Source of the DNA: Sitta carolinensis
Lineage: Eukaryota; Chordata; Aves; Passeriformes; Sittidae
Assembly: GCA_032173965.1 (NCBI GenBank)
Contig: CM063294.1
Coordinates: 4,014,452-4,078,451, forward strand
Length of the DNA: 64,000 nucleotides
Direction: 5' to 3'
In this document: one piece after another, positions 12,401-23,736 of the stretch
Layout of the letters: the number at the start of each line of letters is the position of its first letter
Numbering within the stretch: the first letter of the stretch is position 1
The notes under the pieces: generated by a model
What the model saw: the letters and a program-made list of their open reading frames with translations, nothing else
Told to the model about the DNA's origin: nothing
Database searches by the model: none
Position numbers and translations under genes: made by a program

Positions 12401-14435
12401 GCTACTGTAACAGATTGCTGTTGTGAGCCACGAGTGTTGATTATTTAGATAAATAGCAGGAGAAGCAGACTTTTCACTCATATCTAGACATCCTTTCTTG
12501 ATAAGAAATGTCCCAATCCTGTGCCCAGGGTGGTCCATAGGAGCAGCTGACTGTTGCTTCCAGACACAGATGAGTGGTCTGTGGCTTGCTGAGAAAACCA
12601 TGGCACAATCTTGAGCCAGCTTGCTGCTGGAAACACATTAAAATTTCTCCATCAATAACTGGAAGGGTGTGATGCAAGCTGAACCAAGTCAACAGTCAAA
12701 GCTCTTTAAGCAGGCAGCTCAAAGATGCTGATTCCCGTGTTCAGCCTGTGTCTGGCAGCCAAGCCTCTCCCTTCTGGTGCCAGCAGTGACCAGGGGTGTT
12801 CACCTGCCTGAGCCTCTGCCTGCGCTGCCCCTGGTGACTGTGACACGAAGGTGCTGATGGCAGGGCAGCAGGGTTGGCTGTTTCTATGGTTATCACTTGG
12901 CAGATTTATTGTACTGTCTCAGTGTTTTTCCACTTTACAAAGCGTGTTTGTGAGGGATCTGGGAGACTTTTAGCACAAGAAATAAAGCTACGAATTGTCC
13001 CATACTCTCCCCAGCCCTTTCCAGTTTATATTTAGAATTTGTACAGGGAAAGGCTGATGTGGAATGGTCTCTTGTTTTCATGGCTTGACCCTTAACATGG
13101 CCTCAGATTCTTCCAGGTCTTCCAAGAGGTCCCAATGTCATGGTAAAAATAATAACTCTGGGGATATCATAATAGGGACACAGCAAGTGCTAGACCAGAT
13201 GAAAATCTCCAGATTAATGCTGTCTTTAACAGCAGCTTGGAAAGCTTCCCTCAGGACAAAATGCAGAGTTGATGTGATTGACTGAGCCAGGGCATGAATT
13301 CCTTTTGGATAGCAGCTCTGAAATATGCAGCCTGAAGACTCAATATAAATTACAGTGGGGCCATTTGGAAACCCTGTGAGAATTACCCTGTCCCAGCATG
13401 GCCATGGCAGTGATGGACACAGCCCCAGGTTGTGTCCAGCTGGAGCAGACTGGTGTAAAAACAATCTTCTGCCAAGGGCAGAGGTGCTGCTGCATATGTG
13501 AAGCAAAGAGAGACTTTGGTGCTGTCCCCCAAGCACAGAGCTGCAGACCTGGCTTGATACAGGAAAAAATTAAAAAAAAAAAAAATTAAAATTATGGAGG
13601 GGACATGATATAAAAAGCAGTGTTTCAAGATATTTTTCACTGTGTCTTTCTTTTTAAATGTTAAAAGCTTTCTATCTTTTATCATTTTCCTGGCAGAACA
13701 GTGAGCCCAGGAAAATGGGCTTGGGTTAGGGCTGTGCTAAAGAGTTGTAATGTGAGGCCAGTGTTTTTGCACAAGACAAAGCCAAAGCAGACTGGAGTTT
13801 TTCAAACTCCTAAGTGGGAGAAATTTTGTTGTGTGAATTATTTTCATATGAAGTGTTTTCTGCTGTTTGAGTACAAAAATCAAAGAATATGCACACAAAT
13901 AAGTGAGTAGGTCTATTTTTAACTGAAATGTAAAAATAATTATTCAGCTTTTAGAAAGTTTCATGAGTACATAATGTCCATCACCAGTACTGAATTTATT
14001 TGGGAATTTGACAAAGACTGACACTTTAAACATATTGTGATGCATAAACTCTGCTCAGTGGCCCAAAGAGCTGAACAGGAGAGGGCAAGAGAGGGCCAGC
14101 CTGCAGAGCACACCTGTATTCAATTTCTGTTACTTATTACTTAGAGAACAGGAAATGTTTCTTGCAGGAATCTAGCCCCAAGTAAGCACATTTATTTCAA
14201 GAATTAAAGTATATGGGTTTGGGTCTCGTTGAGCTTTGGGCTAACTCAGTTCTGTCAGCCATGGCCTTCCATCATAAAAATACCCAGAGCTGCTTTTGGG
14301 GCTGTGCACGCTTCCCTGCTCGTCTCACGTTCAGGGCAGGGTTCTCTGCTGAGGAACTGCTGCAGTTGCTCAGCCCACCTCGCTGAGGGCAGCCAGGATC
14401 CCAGCACAGGGATGTGCAGAGCTCGATGTGAGTGA

Positions 14436-15035
14436 GGAATTCTGTGGGAAAATGATGCATGAGTCTGCTCCTGTGTCTAGTAATCCAAGAAGGGTTACAC
14501 TTTGATTGTTAAGTCGAAGTTCTACCTTTTTCCTGGGGCGTGCCGATAAGTCAACAGTCATTAGTGCCAACTCTCCTGTGGAGCCAAAACCTTCCTGTCC
14601 TCTTTCCTTTTGTTGTCTCGGGGTAATATCCTTGGTCATTTGGGGAAGTGGTATTAATTGTGCTAGTCTTTGTCCTTTGTTAATTTTTAAAGGTGGATAT
14701 GGTGTATAAGCCATAATTATAATTTCTCCATGATAGTCCGCATCGATAACACCTGGTAACACAAAAAGTCCCATCATTGTGGTCGAAGAACGGCCAAACA
14801 AAAGTCCTCCCACTGCTTGTCCATTGATTAAGATGGGTCCTTTAATTCCAGTAGGAATCTTGCAGGGATGTGTAGTCATGATGGTAACATCTACTGAGGC
14901 TGCCACGTCTATGCCGAGGCTTCCGCTGGTGGCTGGTTGGAGTTGTTGGTTGGTGCCGATGGTATTGCAGCTGCTACTTGTGTCCCGGCGTGGCAGTTGT
15001 TCGCGCTGTTCCGGCTGTTTCCTGATCTCCGGCAA
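14436..15035 (-). pseudogene. ERV dUTPase-protease frame, truncated after the protease active site
   Basis: The frame overlaps the end of gag by about 127 bases and lies one base back, as expected for -1 ribosomal frameshifting. Counting from the methionine at 15035, the five dUTPase motifs are all visible: GSLGIDVAA at 38-46, GRSS at 81-84, GVIDADYHGEI at 95-105, RLAQLIPLP at 123-131, and GFGSTG at 149-154. A retroviral aspartic protease then begins, with its catalytic DTGAD at 187-191 (about 14477-14463). Similarity ends around residue 200, and the open frame continues to 14370 in what looks like host sequence. The true start is not this methionine, because the product would be made by frameshifting from gag. 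dUTPase hydrolyses dUTP to dUMP; the protease cleaves the polyprotein. Confidence 0.92.
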
Positions 15036-16110
15036 CAGGCAGTGGTATTGTGTGAATCAGAGCGACACTTAGCACACCAGACGCCCATGGCATTGCATTC
15101 TCGACGTGTATGCCCGCTATTGCCGCAACGAAAACACTTTATACGTCCACCAGGTGCTGAAGAGCGAGGACTAGTGCCAGCTGCTGCTGCTTGGAGAGGT
15201 GCAAGGGCTGCTAACACTTGTGTCTGTGACACTTTTGCCTGTTCTTGTAGCCCTAACCCTAGCTGTTTTATAGCATCAACTAAAAATGCCTGAGACCCTG
15301 ATGGCACAGTTGCTGCCTTCTCTAGTAAGTCAGCTATTGTCCAATCCCCTGCCATAGTAGTTATTATTGACCTAGTATGTGAATTACTGTTTTGAAGAAC
15401 ACACTGCTTTAATAAGGCTCCTTTCATGTAGTCCTGAACACCTGCTTTGTCTATAGCCTCTGCTACTTTATCCACAAAAGGACCCAATGCTTCCTCTTGA
15501 CCTTGTTTTATTCCCATGTAAATGGGTATACCTCCTGGTGCCTTAACTTTATCGATAGCCCTCCGAGCCACTCTCATCGCCTCACGACACCTATCTGGTC
15601 CCATCAAAGCTTGCGCTTCCATCTGCTGAAAAGCTCCTAATCCCAACAATTCATCTGCCGTTAACCCCTGTAAAGGATCGCCTTGTCCTCTCTGCACGGC
15701 TACCGAAGCTTGGGCTTCTGCATGCCAATGAGCATTAAATAAAAGATGTTGATGTTGTGTGAACATAAGCCGGGCAATCCCTTTAATATCGGCTGGTAGC
15801 AAAACATGAGCATTAAAGAGATATTCGAGCATCTGCTTTACTGGTTCACTAGTAACCACATATTGCCCCACCGTAGAGCGCAATTGCGCCAACATTTTCC
15901 AATCCAAGACAGTCACCGTAGCTTGCAACCCCCCAGCCGGATTAGGAGTGAACGTAACCGGAAAGGCTAAGCAATCTGAGGCGGCTTCCAGTATATTATT
16001 ATCTCCCTGTTCGGCACCCTGGTGTGCCAAAGCTGCCCAAACCTCCCGGTGCTCCCTTGCCATAGCCTCCGCAAGGTCAGATTCTGCCCCGGGATAGGCT
16101 CTTGGCTATT
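14909..16110 (-). pseudogene. gag: ERV gag, 3' part: capsid and nucleocapsid
   Basis: This second gag block is open from about 16110, with its first methionine at 16063, and ends at a stop at 14909. Numbered from that methionine, residues 20-250 look like retroviral capsid. The major homology region is near 184-205, with the pattern IKQGxxE, then PFVDKVAEAID. Two nucleocapsid CCHC zinc knuckles follow, at 310-323 (CFRCGNSGHTRREC) and 330-343 (CAKCRSDSHNTTAC). These would bind genomic RNA. The block is in a different frame from the 5' part of gag, so one frame-changing indel lies near 16080-16110. I give no reconstructed reading. Two knuckles fit alpha- and betaretroviruses and argue against spuma- or ERVL-type gag. 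Confidence 0.92.
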
Positions 16111-16629
16111 TGGGAGGTTAACCGATTGAGGTGATAGAGCTACTGTTCGCAGGGCTATATGAAGCCTTCCTCTTTCACCCATCTCCTGGACAGGTTCCTC
16201 CAACAACAGAGGGGCTGATGGTGTAGAGGGTGCTGTAGCCGGCAAATTAATAGTTGTAAATACGGGAGGATTGGGGGTACTAGTGCCCCAGTGGGGTTCA
16301 TAATTCTTATTTCTTTCCTGTGCTGTCACAACCTCTTGAGCCGCCCTTTTTTCCACTTGACACAACAACAACTCATTATGAACTACCCTCCATAACTTAC
16401 TTATCTTTTTTGCTGCTTTATCATCGTCCAAAGTAAGCTCCCACAATTTATCCCCGAACCGTCGCCATTCTGCTAATTCATGAACAGTGTGAGGGTTAAT
16501 AAAAAATCCCTGAGAGTAACCATACTTCAAAAGATCTGGCAAATCCTTACCTAGATCTATTCCTTTAACCTGTCGTTTTTGTAACAATGCTGTAAATAAA
16601 TCATATGCCGCTTGCCTGTCCATACTCAC
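15967..16629 (-). pseudogene. gag: ERV gag, 5' part: matrix region
   Basis: The frame opens with ATG at 16629, about 165 bases after the primer-binding site, as expected for gag. The N-terminal 110 residues are charged and helical-looking (e.g. KGIDLGKDLPDLLKYGYSQG), in keeping with a matrix domain. A proline/threonine/serine-rich linker around residues 115-160 follows. I see no PTAP or PPxY late-domain motif in it. No N-terminal glycine for myristoylation follows the first methionine (it reads MSMDRQ). After about residue 180 the frame ceases to make sense where the indel near 16080-16110 switches frame; the stop at 15967 is a consequence. Confidence 0.85.
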
Positions 16630-16793
16630 GTCAGCGCTGTTGCAGCCTCTCCAGGTCTCGGCAGCACGTATCGGCTAAGCCCACCTCTGTGGTCGCTTAG
16701 GGCACGGAGCGCCTCAGTAGTGCTCTTTGGCAATGCTCTTTAGCCGTCCCTCTGCTTGCAGGACCCGAACCCTACGTTACTTCCCACCGTGGT

Positions 16794-16811
16794 ATCACGT
16801 CGCGGTCACCA
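16794..16811 (-). promoter_or_regulatory. Retroviral primer-binding site, tRNA-Trp type
   Basis: On the minus strand this reads TGGTGACCGCGACGTGAT. From memory it differs at one position from the tRNA-Trp primer-binding site of alpharetroviruses (TGGTGACCCCGACGTGAT). It sits two bases inside the LTR end, the standard place for priming minus-strand DNA synthesis. The single C-to-G difference may be drift after integration. Confidence 0.88.
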
Positions 16812-16813
16812 TT

Positions 16814-17160
16814 TGTGGGAAGAACGGGAGACAAGCCTCATGCTATCATGGTCAACAAGTCCCACTTTATTAGCATGTTCATCTATAATTATAGTGCAGT
16901 TAATTAGCTCATGCATAGTGCAAAACCGTAGCTCATGATTGGATTACAAGTTTTTGACGCAGTTTGTTCCTTGTGGTTAGTTTGCAGCTTTCTACTTCCC
17001 TATTCTTACTTATTTTTGTACTTGCAATATCCTTGCTGTTGTGAAACCTTATGCTCAGGGACACAATGCCTGTGCCATTTGTCACGTACTCTATCTCTCT
17101 TTTTCTAACTTCTAACCAGTGGGATCATATCATGACCCCTACTGCGGAGCCAGGCATCAG
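16814..17160 (-). repeat. ERV 5' LTR
   Basis: The inner edge is clear. On the + strand the LTR begins TGTGGGAAGAACGGGAGAC at 16814, so on its own strand it ends in CCCACA, two bases before the primer-binding site. It holds a TATA-like element (16893-16884, TATAATTATA) and, about 13 bases downstream, an AATAAA polyadenylation signal (16871-16866). Such close spacing gives a very short R region, as in alpharetroviruses. The outer edge is less sure: a terminal TG on the minus strand at 17160 gives 347 bases and abuts a CR1 tail, but the end could lie 20-50 bases either side. Confidence 0.75.
16866..16893 (-). promoter_or_regulatory. LTR core promoter and polyadenylation signal
   Basis: A TATAATTATA box (16893-16884) is followed within about 13 bases by AATAAA (16871-16866) on the minus strand. 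They would set transcription start and 3'-end formation of the provirus. Any residual activity would run antisense to SLIT3. Confidence 0.6.
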
Positions 17161-17175
17161 GCAAGCTCTCCACAG

Positions 17176-17371
17176 AATTCTTCCCTGGGAGGGTGGGCAG
17201 CCCTGGCACAGGGAGCCCAGAGCGGCTGGGGCTGCCCCTGGATCCCTGGAGGTGTTCAGGACAGAGCTGGGAGCAGCCTGGGACAGGGGGAGGTGTCCCT
17301 GCCATGGCAGGGGGTGCAACCTCATGAGCTTTATGATCCTTTCCAACCCAAACCATTCGATGAGCCTGTGA
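17176..17371 (+). mobile_element. CR1 LINE 3'-end fragment
   Basis: About 200 bases match the CR1 3' region in order: a worn ATTCTTCCCTGGGAGGG, CCCTGGCACAGGG, GGATCCCTGGAGGTGTTCAG, GGGGGAGGTGTCCCTGCCATGGCAGGGG, then GATCCTTTCCAACCCAAACC and ATTCGATGAGCC. It is 5'-truncated, as usual for CR1, and directly abuts the outer end of the ERV LTR. The provirus may therefore have landed at or inside the start of this older element. Confidence 0.9.
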
Positions 17372-20300
17372 GCACCAGCCAGCCTAGGAATGGAAGACAG
17401 GACTGGTGTGCAGGGTGGATGCAGGGCAGAATGACAGAGCAGAGGGGCAGCAGCCTGAGCAGGCAGCCACCCTGTGTGAACACTAGAGCTAAAGCCACAG
17501 GAACGACACAGACACTGCTTTTTCTCTCAGGGCTTGCTGCAGTTCCTTGTTCTTGAGTCACTGGGACTCAGTTCCATCCATATTCAGCTCCTGCCTTTTA
17601 TCTCTCATAGACTTTGGCTATAAGATTCTGTAGCACTTGGATTCAGAAAAAAAAAACATAAAAAAAGAAGTTAATAGGTTAATGTGGATGATAATACAGG
17701 CTCATTGCATTTCTGTCAGAATACTTCTCAGCCTCACCTGAGATAATAGCTCCCATCACTGGACCTGCAAGAGGCTTTCCCTGCATCCTGGGGCCACTTA
17801 GCAAATTGTGGGTCATGTCCTCCTTGATAGCCCTAAAGGTCCTTGTGGAGGAAGAAACAAAGCATTTAGATTTATGTTTTTAAAAATACAGAAATGCATC
17901 AGCACATATGTAACATTTAACACTTCTGCCAGTCAGTGCACATTTATTTTTCTAGTGGTTAAATTACCTCTGCAGTGTGGAAAATCAGAGCTCTGTGAGT
18001 ACCATAAAATATTGTTGGACCTATTAGTTTCAGTTCCTTATTTGTTAAATGGCTTTTCCTGGAAGATTCTGTTACCTTTTCTGTGTGCATCTACTATTAG
18101 CATCAATCCAGGGGACTTCTACAAAAATTAAACATCTCAATTGCACATTCAGGTTTTGGAAAAAGCTGAACTTGCTCTTTACATTGAGAGGTATTTTACA
18201 TTCACCTACACAAAAGATTAAAATGTTCCTATGTAATTTTTTTTTAATGATCACAGCCAGCTCTGTAGAGGATATTTGTAGCTTCTGCCATTCAGCCACA
18301 GGAAAAATTAAACATACCTGTCAAGTTAAACTAATGAATAAACTAATGAATGAAGGAAATAATGGTTGATTTGTGTGTAGCCATTTCGCTAGAAGAAAGC
18401 AAGTGATTGTGAGTTATTTGCCTTACATAAATATGAAGTAGATCTTAATGAAATGTTACCCTACAAAACATAACTCCTTTAGTCTGGGTTCTCCAGGGAA
18501 GCTATTAACCAGAGCCCTCTGAAATTCCTGGCCGTAGTTTCTTGCCATTTCTGTACAATATTCAGTGTTACTCTTGCAGTTTGCAGTAAAATAAAACAAA
18601 AGGAGGAAGATAAACAGTTGGCCAGATTTTCCATTTGTTTGGTGTAAAATCTGGAATAAGCCTTCTGAAGCCAGTGGTTGGCCTCAAATAAAAGCAAAGG
18701 AATTCCTAGAGGAGAATCGATTATCACATGTTGGGTTATGTATTTGCTTATGTGTCTCCCAATGGACTGAACAATATGTATTTATATTTGATGGTGTACA
18801 TGAAAAGCTCAGTATATTTTAAATAGGAATACATGAAAGTTTAAGGAAAGGATATATTTCTGTTATGGAACAGATTTCAGGTTGTTTTGACAAAGAGCTG
18901 GCTAAACAGGTCAGAGGCATGGAAAGAGCTATTTAGAATACTCATTGGAGACAAGCCTTTTGCACTCTTTAGGGGGGAAAAAGATCACATTGCTTCAACT
19001 GTATAAATTTGTAAATAATTTTCCTCCTCCTTATCCATAAATTCACACTGCACTCAATGTATTCCAACAGTGTATTCCTTTCCATCTCCTGTAATTTGTC
19101 TTCATTGTGATAGTGACCATAATGAATTCAAGAGAGATCTCTGTGGCCATCGCATTTGCTTTCCTAGAAATGTCATTGTCATGCAGCATTATTATAACAT
19201 TAAAATAACAAGTTACCAACTTACCACCTTCTATGGAGAAACACCACCTGCAGCGTCAGTTCATTTTATGAATACATTAGTTTGAGCTTTTACCATCTGT
19301 TCTACCCCTTATAATAAATGCAAAAAGCATATATTTCACAATTAACTCATTAAAAGGCTATGATTGATTGGAATGCACACTCATGTTCCCTGCACGAGTT
19401 AGGGTGAGATGTGCAGAGCTGACCAAGCCCAGAGAGAGACTCAGAGTCGGAGCAGGGGATGTTCTGTGAGACAGAAGTGCTTCTCTCTTGGCAACCCCAG
19501 CCACCCCCACAGGGCCAGCCCAGCAGGTGACACCGAGGGTGCCACTGGTTGCCTCATCGTTCTCCCCAGAGTGGTGGCCCAGCCCTGCAGGGGCTCCCTC
19601 TCATTTCTGCTCAGGGAGCTGCTGCTTTCCTGCCTGAGCTCACCCAGTCAGTGCACAGTGACCCTGGTTTGGTTTTCTCTTCTAGTCTGTTCTGAATCAC
19701 TAACCTCTAAAATCTTCCTGCCCCAATCATTCTGAATAACTTCTCTTGTCTGTCTTAGAGCAAAACTAAGAGAAAAAAGCAAGGAAGCCAAAATGCTGTG
19801 CAGGCTGGCTCTGGGCAGGCAGGCAGGTGTAGGCAGGAATTGCATTTTCATTTGTCCCAGCTGGAGGTGCCTTCCTGCTTGCTCTGTTTTCATCAGGAAT
19901 GTCACAGCTGCTGCAGCCACAGCCAAGGGAAAGCCTGTTAGGAACATAGAGATGAAAACTTGAAATTAATTCAGAAACTGCATTCTTTTAGTCACTGTTT
20001 TTTCTCTGTCTCCAGTCTATTGTCAGAGCCTTTTTTCCTCTCTGTCCTGCATTGGAGAGATGATGTGGTCATCAGCAGCATCTTCCTGATGGTCTGTGGG
20101 AGCAGAGGATCCTGGGCACAGGGTCTGTGCCCTGTCTGTGTCCTGTCCTTGTATCCCTTCCCTTGCACAAGGGTTTCATGCAGTTTGACTGAGGGTGAGC
20201 AAGGGGTCTAGAATAAAAAGCTATTTCTGCAGTTTTCTAGAATATGCTGCACAGAGGCAGTGCCTTCTCAGTAACTGTGCTGAATAATGGTGCTCTCTGG

Positions 20301-20586
20301 CAGTTTATTGGCATTGCCATAAAATACTGTGGGGATTGAGTGCTTTTAGAGCCCTGAAACTTCTGTGTGTCTCATTTGACATCATAAGGAATAGTGATTA
20401 TTCAGAATTACCTTCTTGAGAAGAAAGTTTCATAGGATTTTTGCAGTGTGCACTCATGCTAAGAGGTGCCAATTCATCATTGATCTTGCTAGTGAGTGAA
20501 CCAGTTTCAGTCTTGGTAGTGCATTTTTGTAGATGCTTGGCATTAGTGTTATGTCAGCCCTTCAGTGGACGTTTTAAAAGGGCATG

Positions 20587-20860
20587 AAGTGACAGGACAA
20601 TGGGGAATGACTTTAAACTGACGGAGAGCAGGCTTAGGTTGGATATTAGGAAGAGATTTGTCCCTGAGAGGGAGGTGAGGCCCTGGCACAGGGTGCCCAC
20701 AGCAGCTGGGGCTGCCCTGGATCCCTGGCAGTGTTCAAAGCCAGGCTTGGGGCTTGGAGCACCCTGGCATAGTGGGGTGTCCCTGGCACTGGCAGGGAGT
20801 AGAATAAGATGGGCTGTTGTCCCTTCCAACCCAAACTGTTCTATGACTCTGTGATCCTGT
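20587..20860 (+). mobile_element. CR1 LINE 3'-end fragment
   Basis: This is a longer CR1 tail. It contains TTAGGTTGGATATTAGGAAG, a CCCTGAGAGGGAGGTGAGGC segment, CCCTGGCACAGGGTGCCC, GGATCCCTGGCAGTGTTCAA, GGGGTGTCCCTGGCACTGGC, and GTCCCTTCCAACCCAAACTG with a final TTCTATGACTCTGTGATCC. It is 5'-truncated, in the same orientation as SLIT3, and only moderately diverged. Confidence 0.92.
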
Positions 20861-23650
20861 AGTTCAGGTGGGCAGCTGGAGGGTTTGGTCACAGCCTGCA
20901 GGATATTCCTGTGTTTCAGGAGAAGGGCTGTTCATGAGAATGCTGCTTCTTGCATTATTCCCAAGAGCCTGGGATGGGCCCATGTGCATCAGGCAGCAGT
21001 GGAACAGACACGTGCAGACACAACCTGCAGAGGCTGCAGCACACGTGATAAACACTGGGTAACCCCCAAACTGTCCCATGAAGTATTCAAACCTGTGCCA
21101 GATTTGGTAGTGGGATCAGACCATACTTGTATTTTTTAAACACATTTGGGTTTATGTAATCCCCTTTCTCATGTCCCTTGCTAATAAATGAAACACCAGG
21201 TGGACAAACCAGCACAGCACACTCTTAAATCTGTTGAATGTGCTAAACCATGACTTGTACTTCACATGAGATTGATTGCACAGACTGAAAATGCGCTGCT
21301 GATTTTTTTTTTATTTTATTTTTTAAATGAAAACATCTGCAACAAGTAGAGTAGGTGTCTGCTCTGTTCTCTTGTCCACTTGCATTTCAGGAAGTGTTTG
21401 TTTTCATGGATGTCTGTAGTTGTGGGCTCAACTGGCCACAAGGGATCTGTCACTGACAACTTATTAAAAGCTGAGCCATCACTCCTGAGGAACAGATTTC
21501 CTCACTGTAAAGGTTGTTTTCCCCTGAGTGAAATGTCAGATAAATAAAAAGCTGAAATATCTCTTAAGTGTGTTCTACTTATAAAATAGAAGTACATAAG
21601 CCATTAGTATTTAGTAGTGGAGGATGTATGTTTGGTGGCATTTAATGTTGTTTAAATTTTCGTTTTTCTGAGCTAATCAGACCTGACTACCTCCATAATA
21701 AGGTTATTCATAATTCTGATTTACCCAGTTTCTGTATTCTGGATATCCACTGCAGTATATATTAGTTTACTATTCATTTTTAGGAAAACCACATATTTTT
21801 TAATGTTTCTTGTAGAAGTAAGACAAACATCAATACCAATTGTTTTCTCCTTTTCTGGAAATGTATTTCAAGCATTATTGAAAGCCTGCACTTTAATTGT
21901 TCACATGGCCAAGTCCTAATGCTGATGACAAGAAAGATGAAGTATCCCACACAGGCCTAAGACATCCTTTCCATCTACTTCAAATTCCGTTCTGATCTTC
22001 CCTGTGCTTTGTGTCTTGCATAATTTACAGTTTTCTCCAGCCTGAGAGGGGCTCCTTCTGCAGCCACCAGCGCTGAGCTCTGTCCATGGGCATGGGTGGG
22101 GTTGGAAGGGTGACCTGGATGTGCTGTGTCCCATCAGGAACACGACACAGCTGACACAGGGATGGGAATCGTTTGCACAGGAGCCTGAAAGAGTCCAGTC
22201 TTTGTGTCCCAAACCTCAGGCCTGATGTCCCTTTTATAATTTCTCTTTGATTAGGTAAAATCCCAAAGATTTAAACTGTATGTAGCTCGCTTACCTAAAT
22301 GGGACATTGGTGGAATTTTTTAAACAAGATCACAAGCTCCAGGTCCAGAGTTTGATAAAAGAAAACCTCATCCCTAATCCTGAATGGGACCCATTATCTG
22401 GAGTTCGAAATCTGCTGCAGAAAGTCAGGGTGACTATTGCTATTTCCAGAGATTACTTATCTGCTTACTTATTTCGCTGAGCTCTGCTCACTGCTTTCTG
22501 GGCTCGTTATTCTTTTATCCTAATGAAGCACAGATACATTTTGATGCAGCACCCATGCCTGCACTGCCTTTGTATGGAGAGTAATGAATAGCAGATTTGG
22601 CTCTTTTCTGTTTTAATAGACTTACGAGAGTCTCTCTGACAGAAACAAACTCCAGAAAATACCTTGATTTAAAAACAGGCTATGTGGTATTCTTACTGTC
22701 CTTTTGATATAAAACTTGATTAAAATGGGATGTGACATCAGTTGAAAAAGTACAAAAATCAAATTTTCTTTATTACGTACGTGTTTAGGCTAACCTATGT
22801 CTACAGTTTATCTTTGAGTAATTTATGCTGTCTTTGTGCCATGCCTTAATTTTGAGTACATTTGTTGAAGATTTCCTGAAGCATTCATCTATGATTGTCA
22901 GAAGGAAATTTTATTCTAAAAAAAGAGATAGTACTGGTTTTAATTATGAATCTAAATAGCTTCATAACCAGAGTGAACTCTGAATTTACATCATTTTTAT
23001 GATAGCCACACCATTCCAGGTTTATTGATTTTGTCATTTGCTTCATTACATTTAATGCAAACCTTTTGTGTGAAATTATTCTGGTTCTGTGCTGGCCACG
23101 GAGGGGTCAGCATGTGCAGTCTCTAGCCAAAACAGCACAGCAATATCATTTTAGTGCAGACTCCATGGAGGAAGGGGGGCTGTAAATACTGTCCACCAGC
23201 AGAACAAAGTTTGCCTTTTCCACTTGACCTTCCCAGCTGGACGAAGTTAAAACCACAGCTTGAGCTCCCTTTTTTTTCCCCTCTTCTTTTCTCTCCCCCT
23301 GTGTTTGGCTTCAGCTCTTTGGTCAGTGTGACAAATGCCTGTTACTGGAGAGAAAAAGGTGTTTGGGGGAGGGTTTGGGCAGAGCCTGCTGGGTCCCTGG
23401 CAGTGCCAGGCTGTGCTGGGAATGGCCTGGCAGCCCCAGTTCTGTGCCCGTGGGGATCTCCCAAAGGACATGCTCTGCAGGAGTGAGGATCTGCCCAGGA
23501 CTCTTTTGAAGAGCCACTCGCCTTTTGGCTTTCAAGGCAGAGACACTGGGTTTCTGGGGTCTCCAGTTGTTTTTCCTTTTCACTGGGATTAAACTCTGAT
23601 ATTTCATTTTGTGAACAGGTAACAATGTGCCTGGATTTGCTGTAGTTTCT

Positions 23651-23736
23651 AAGGTGTCCCTGCCTATGGCAGGGGAGATGGAACTAGGTGATCTTTAAGG
23701 TCCCTTCCAACCCAAGCCATTGTGTCATTGTATGAA
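23651..23736 (+). mobile_element. CR1 LINE 3'-end fragment
   Basis: AAGGTGTCCCTGCCTATGGC, GGAACTAGGTGATCTTTAAG, GTCCCTTCCAACCCAAGCC and ATTGTGTCATTGTATGA form the last 85 or so bases of a CR1 element. Only the extreme 3' end inserted or survived. It is in SLIT3 orientation. Confidence 0.9.

Larger units (their letters stand above)
14436..17160 (-). mobile_element. Broken avian endogenous retrovirus (LTR, PBS, gag, dUTPase-partial protease)
   Basis: Read on the minus strand, the element runs 5' LTR (about 17160-16814), primer-binding site (16811-16794), untranslated leader, gag from 16629, then a dUTPase-protease frame that loses retroviral character at about 14436. The rest of protease, all of pol and env, and the 3' LTR are absent, so no target-site duplication can be checked. 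The dUTPase joined to protease, in a frame shifted -1 from gag, is a betaretrovirus-type arrangement. The primer-binding site is of the tRNA-Trp kind known from alpharetroviruses such as Rous sarcoma virus. It lies antisense to SLIT3. The gag frame break and 3' truncation make it non-functional. Confidence 0.93.

Noticed and set aside
14506..15293. Plus-strand open frames opposite the ERV
   Set aside because: They are antisense shadows of gag and dUTPase-protease; the minus-strand readings have the conserved motifs.
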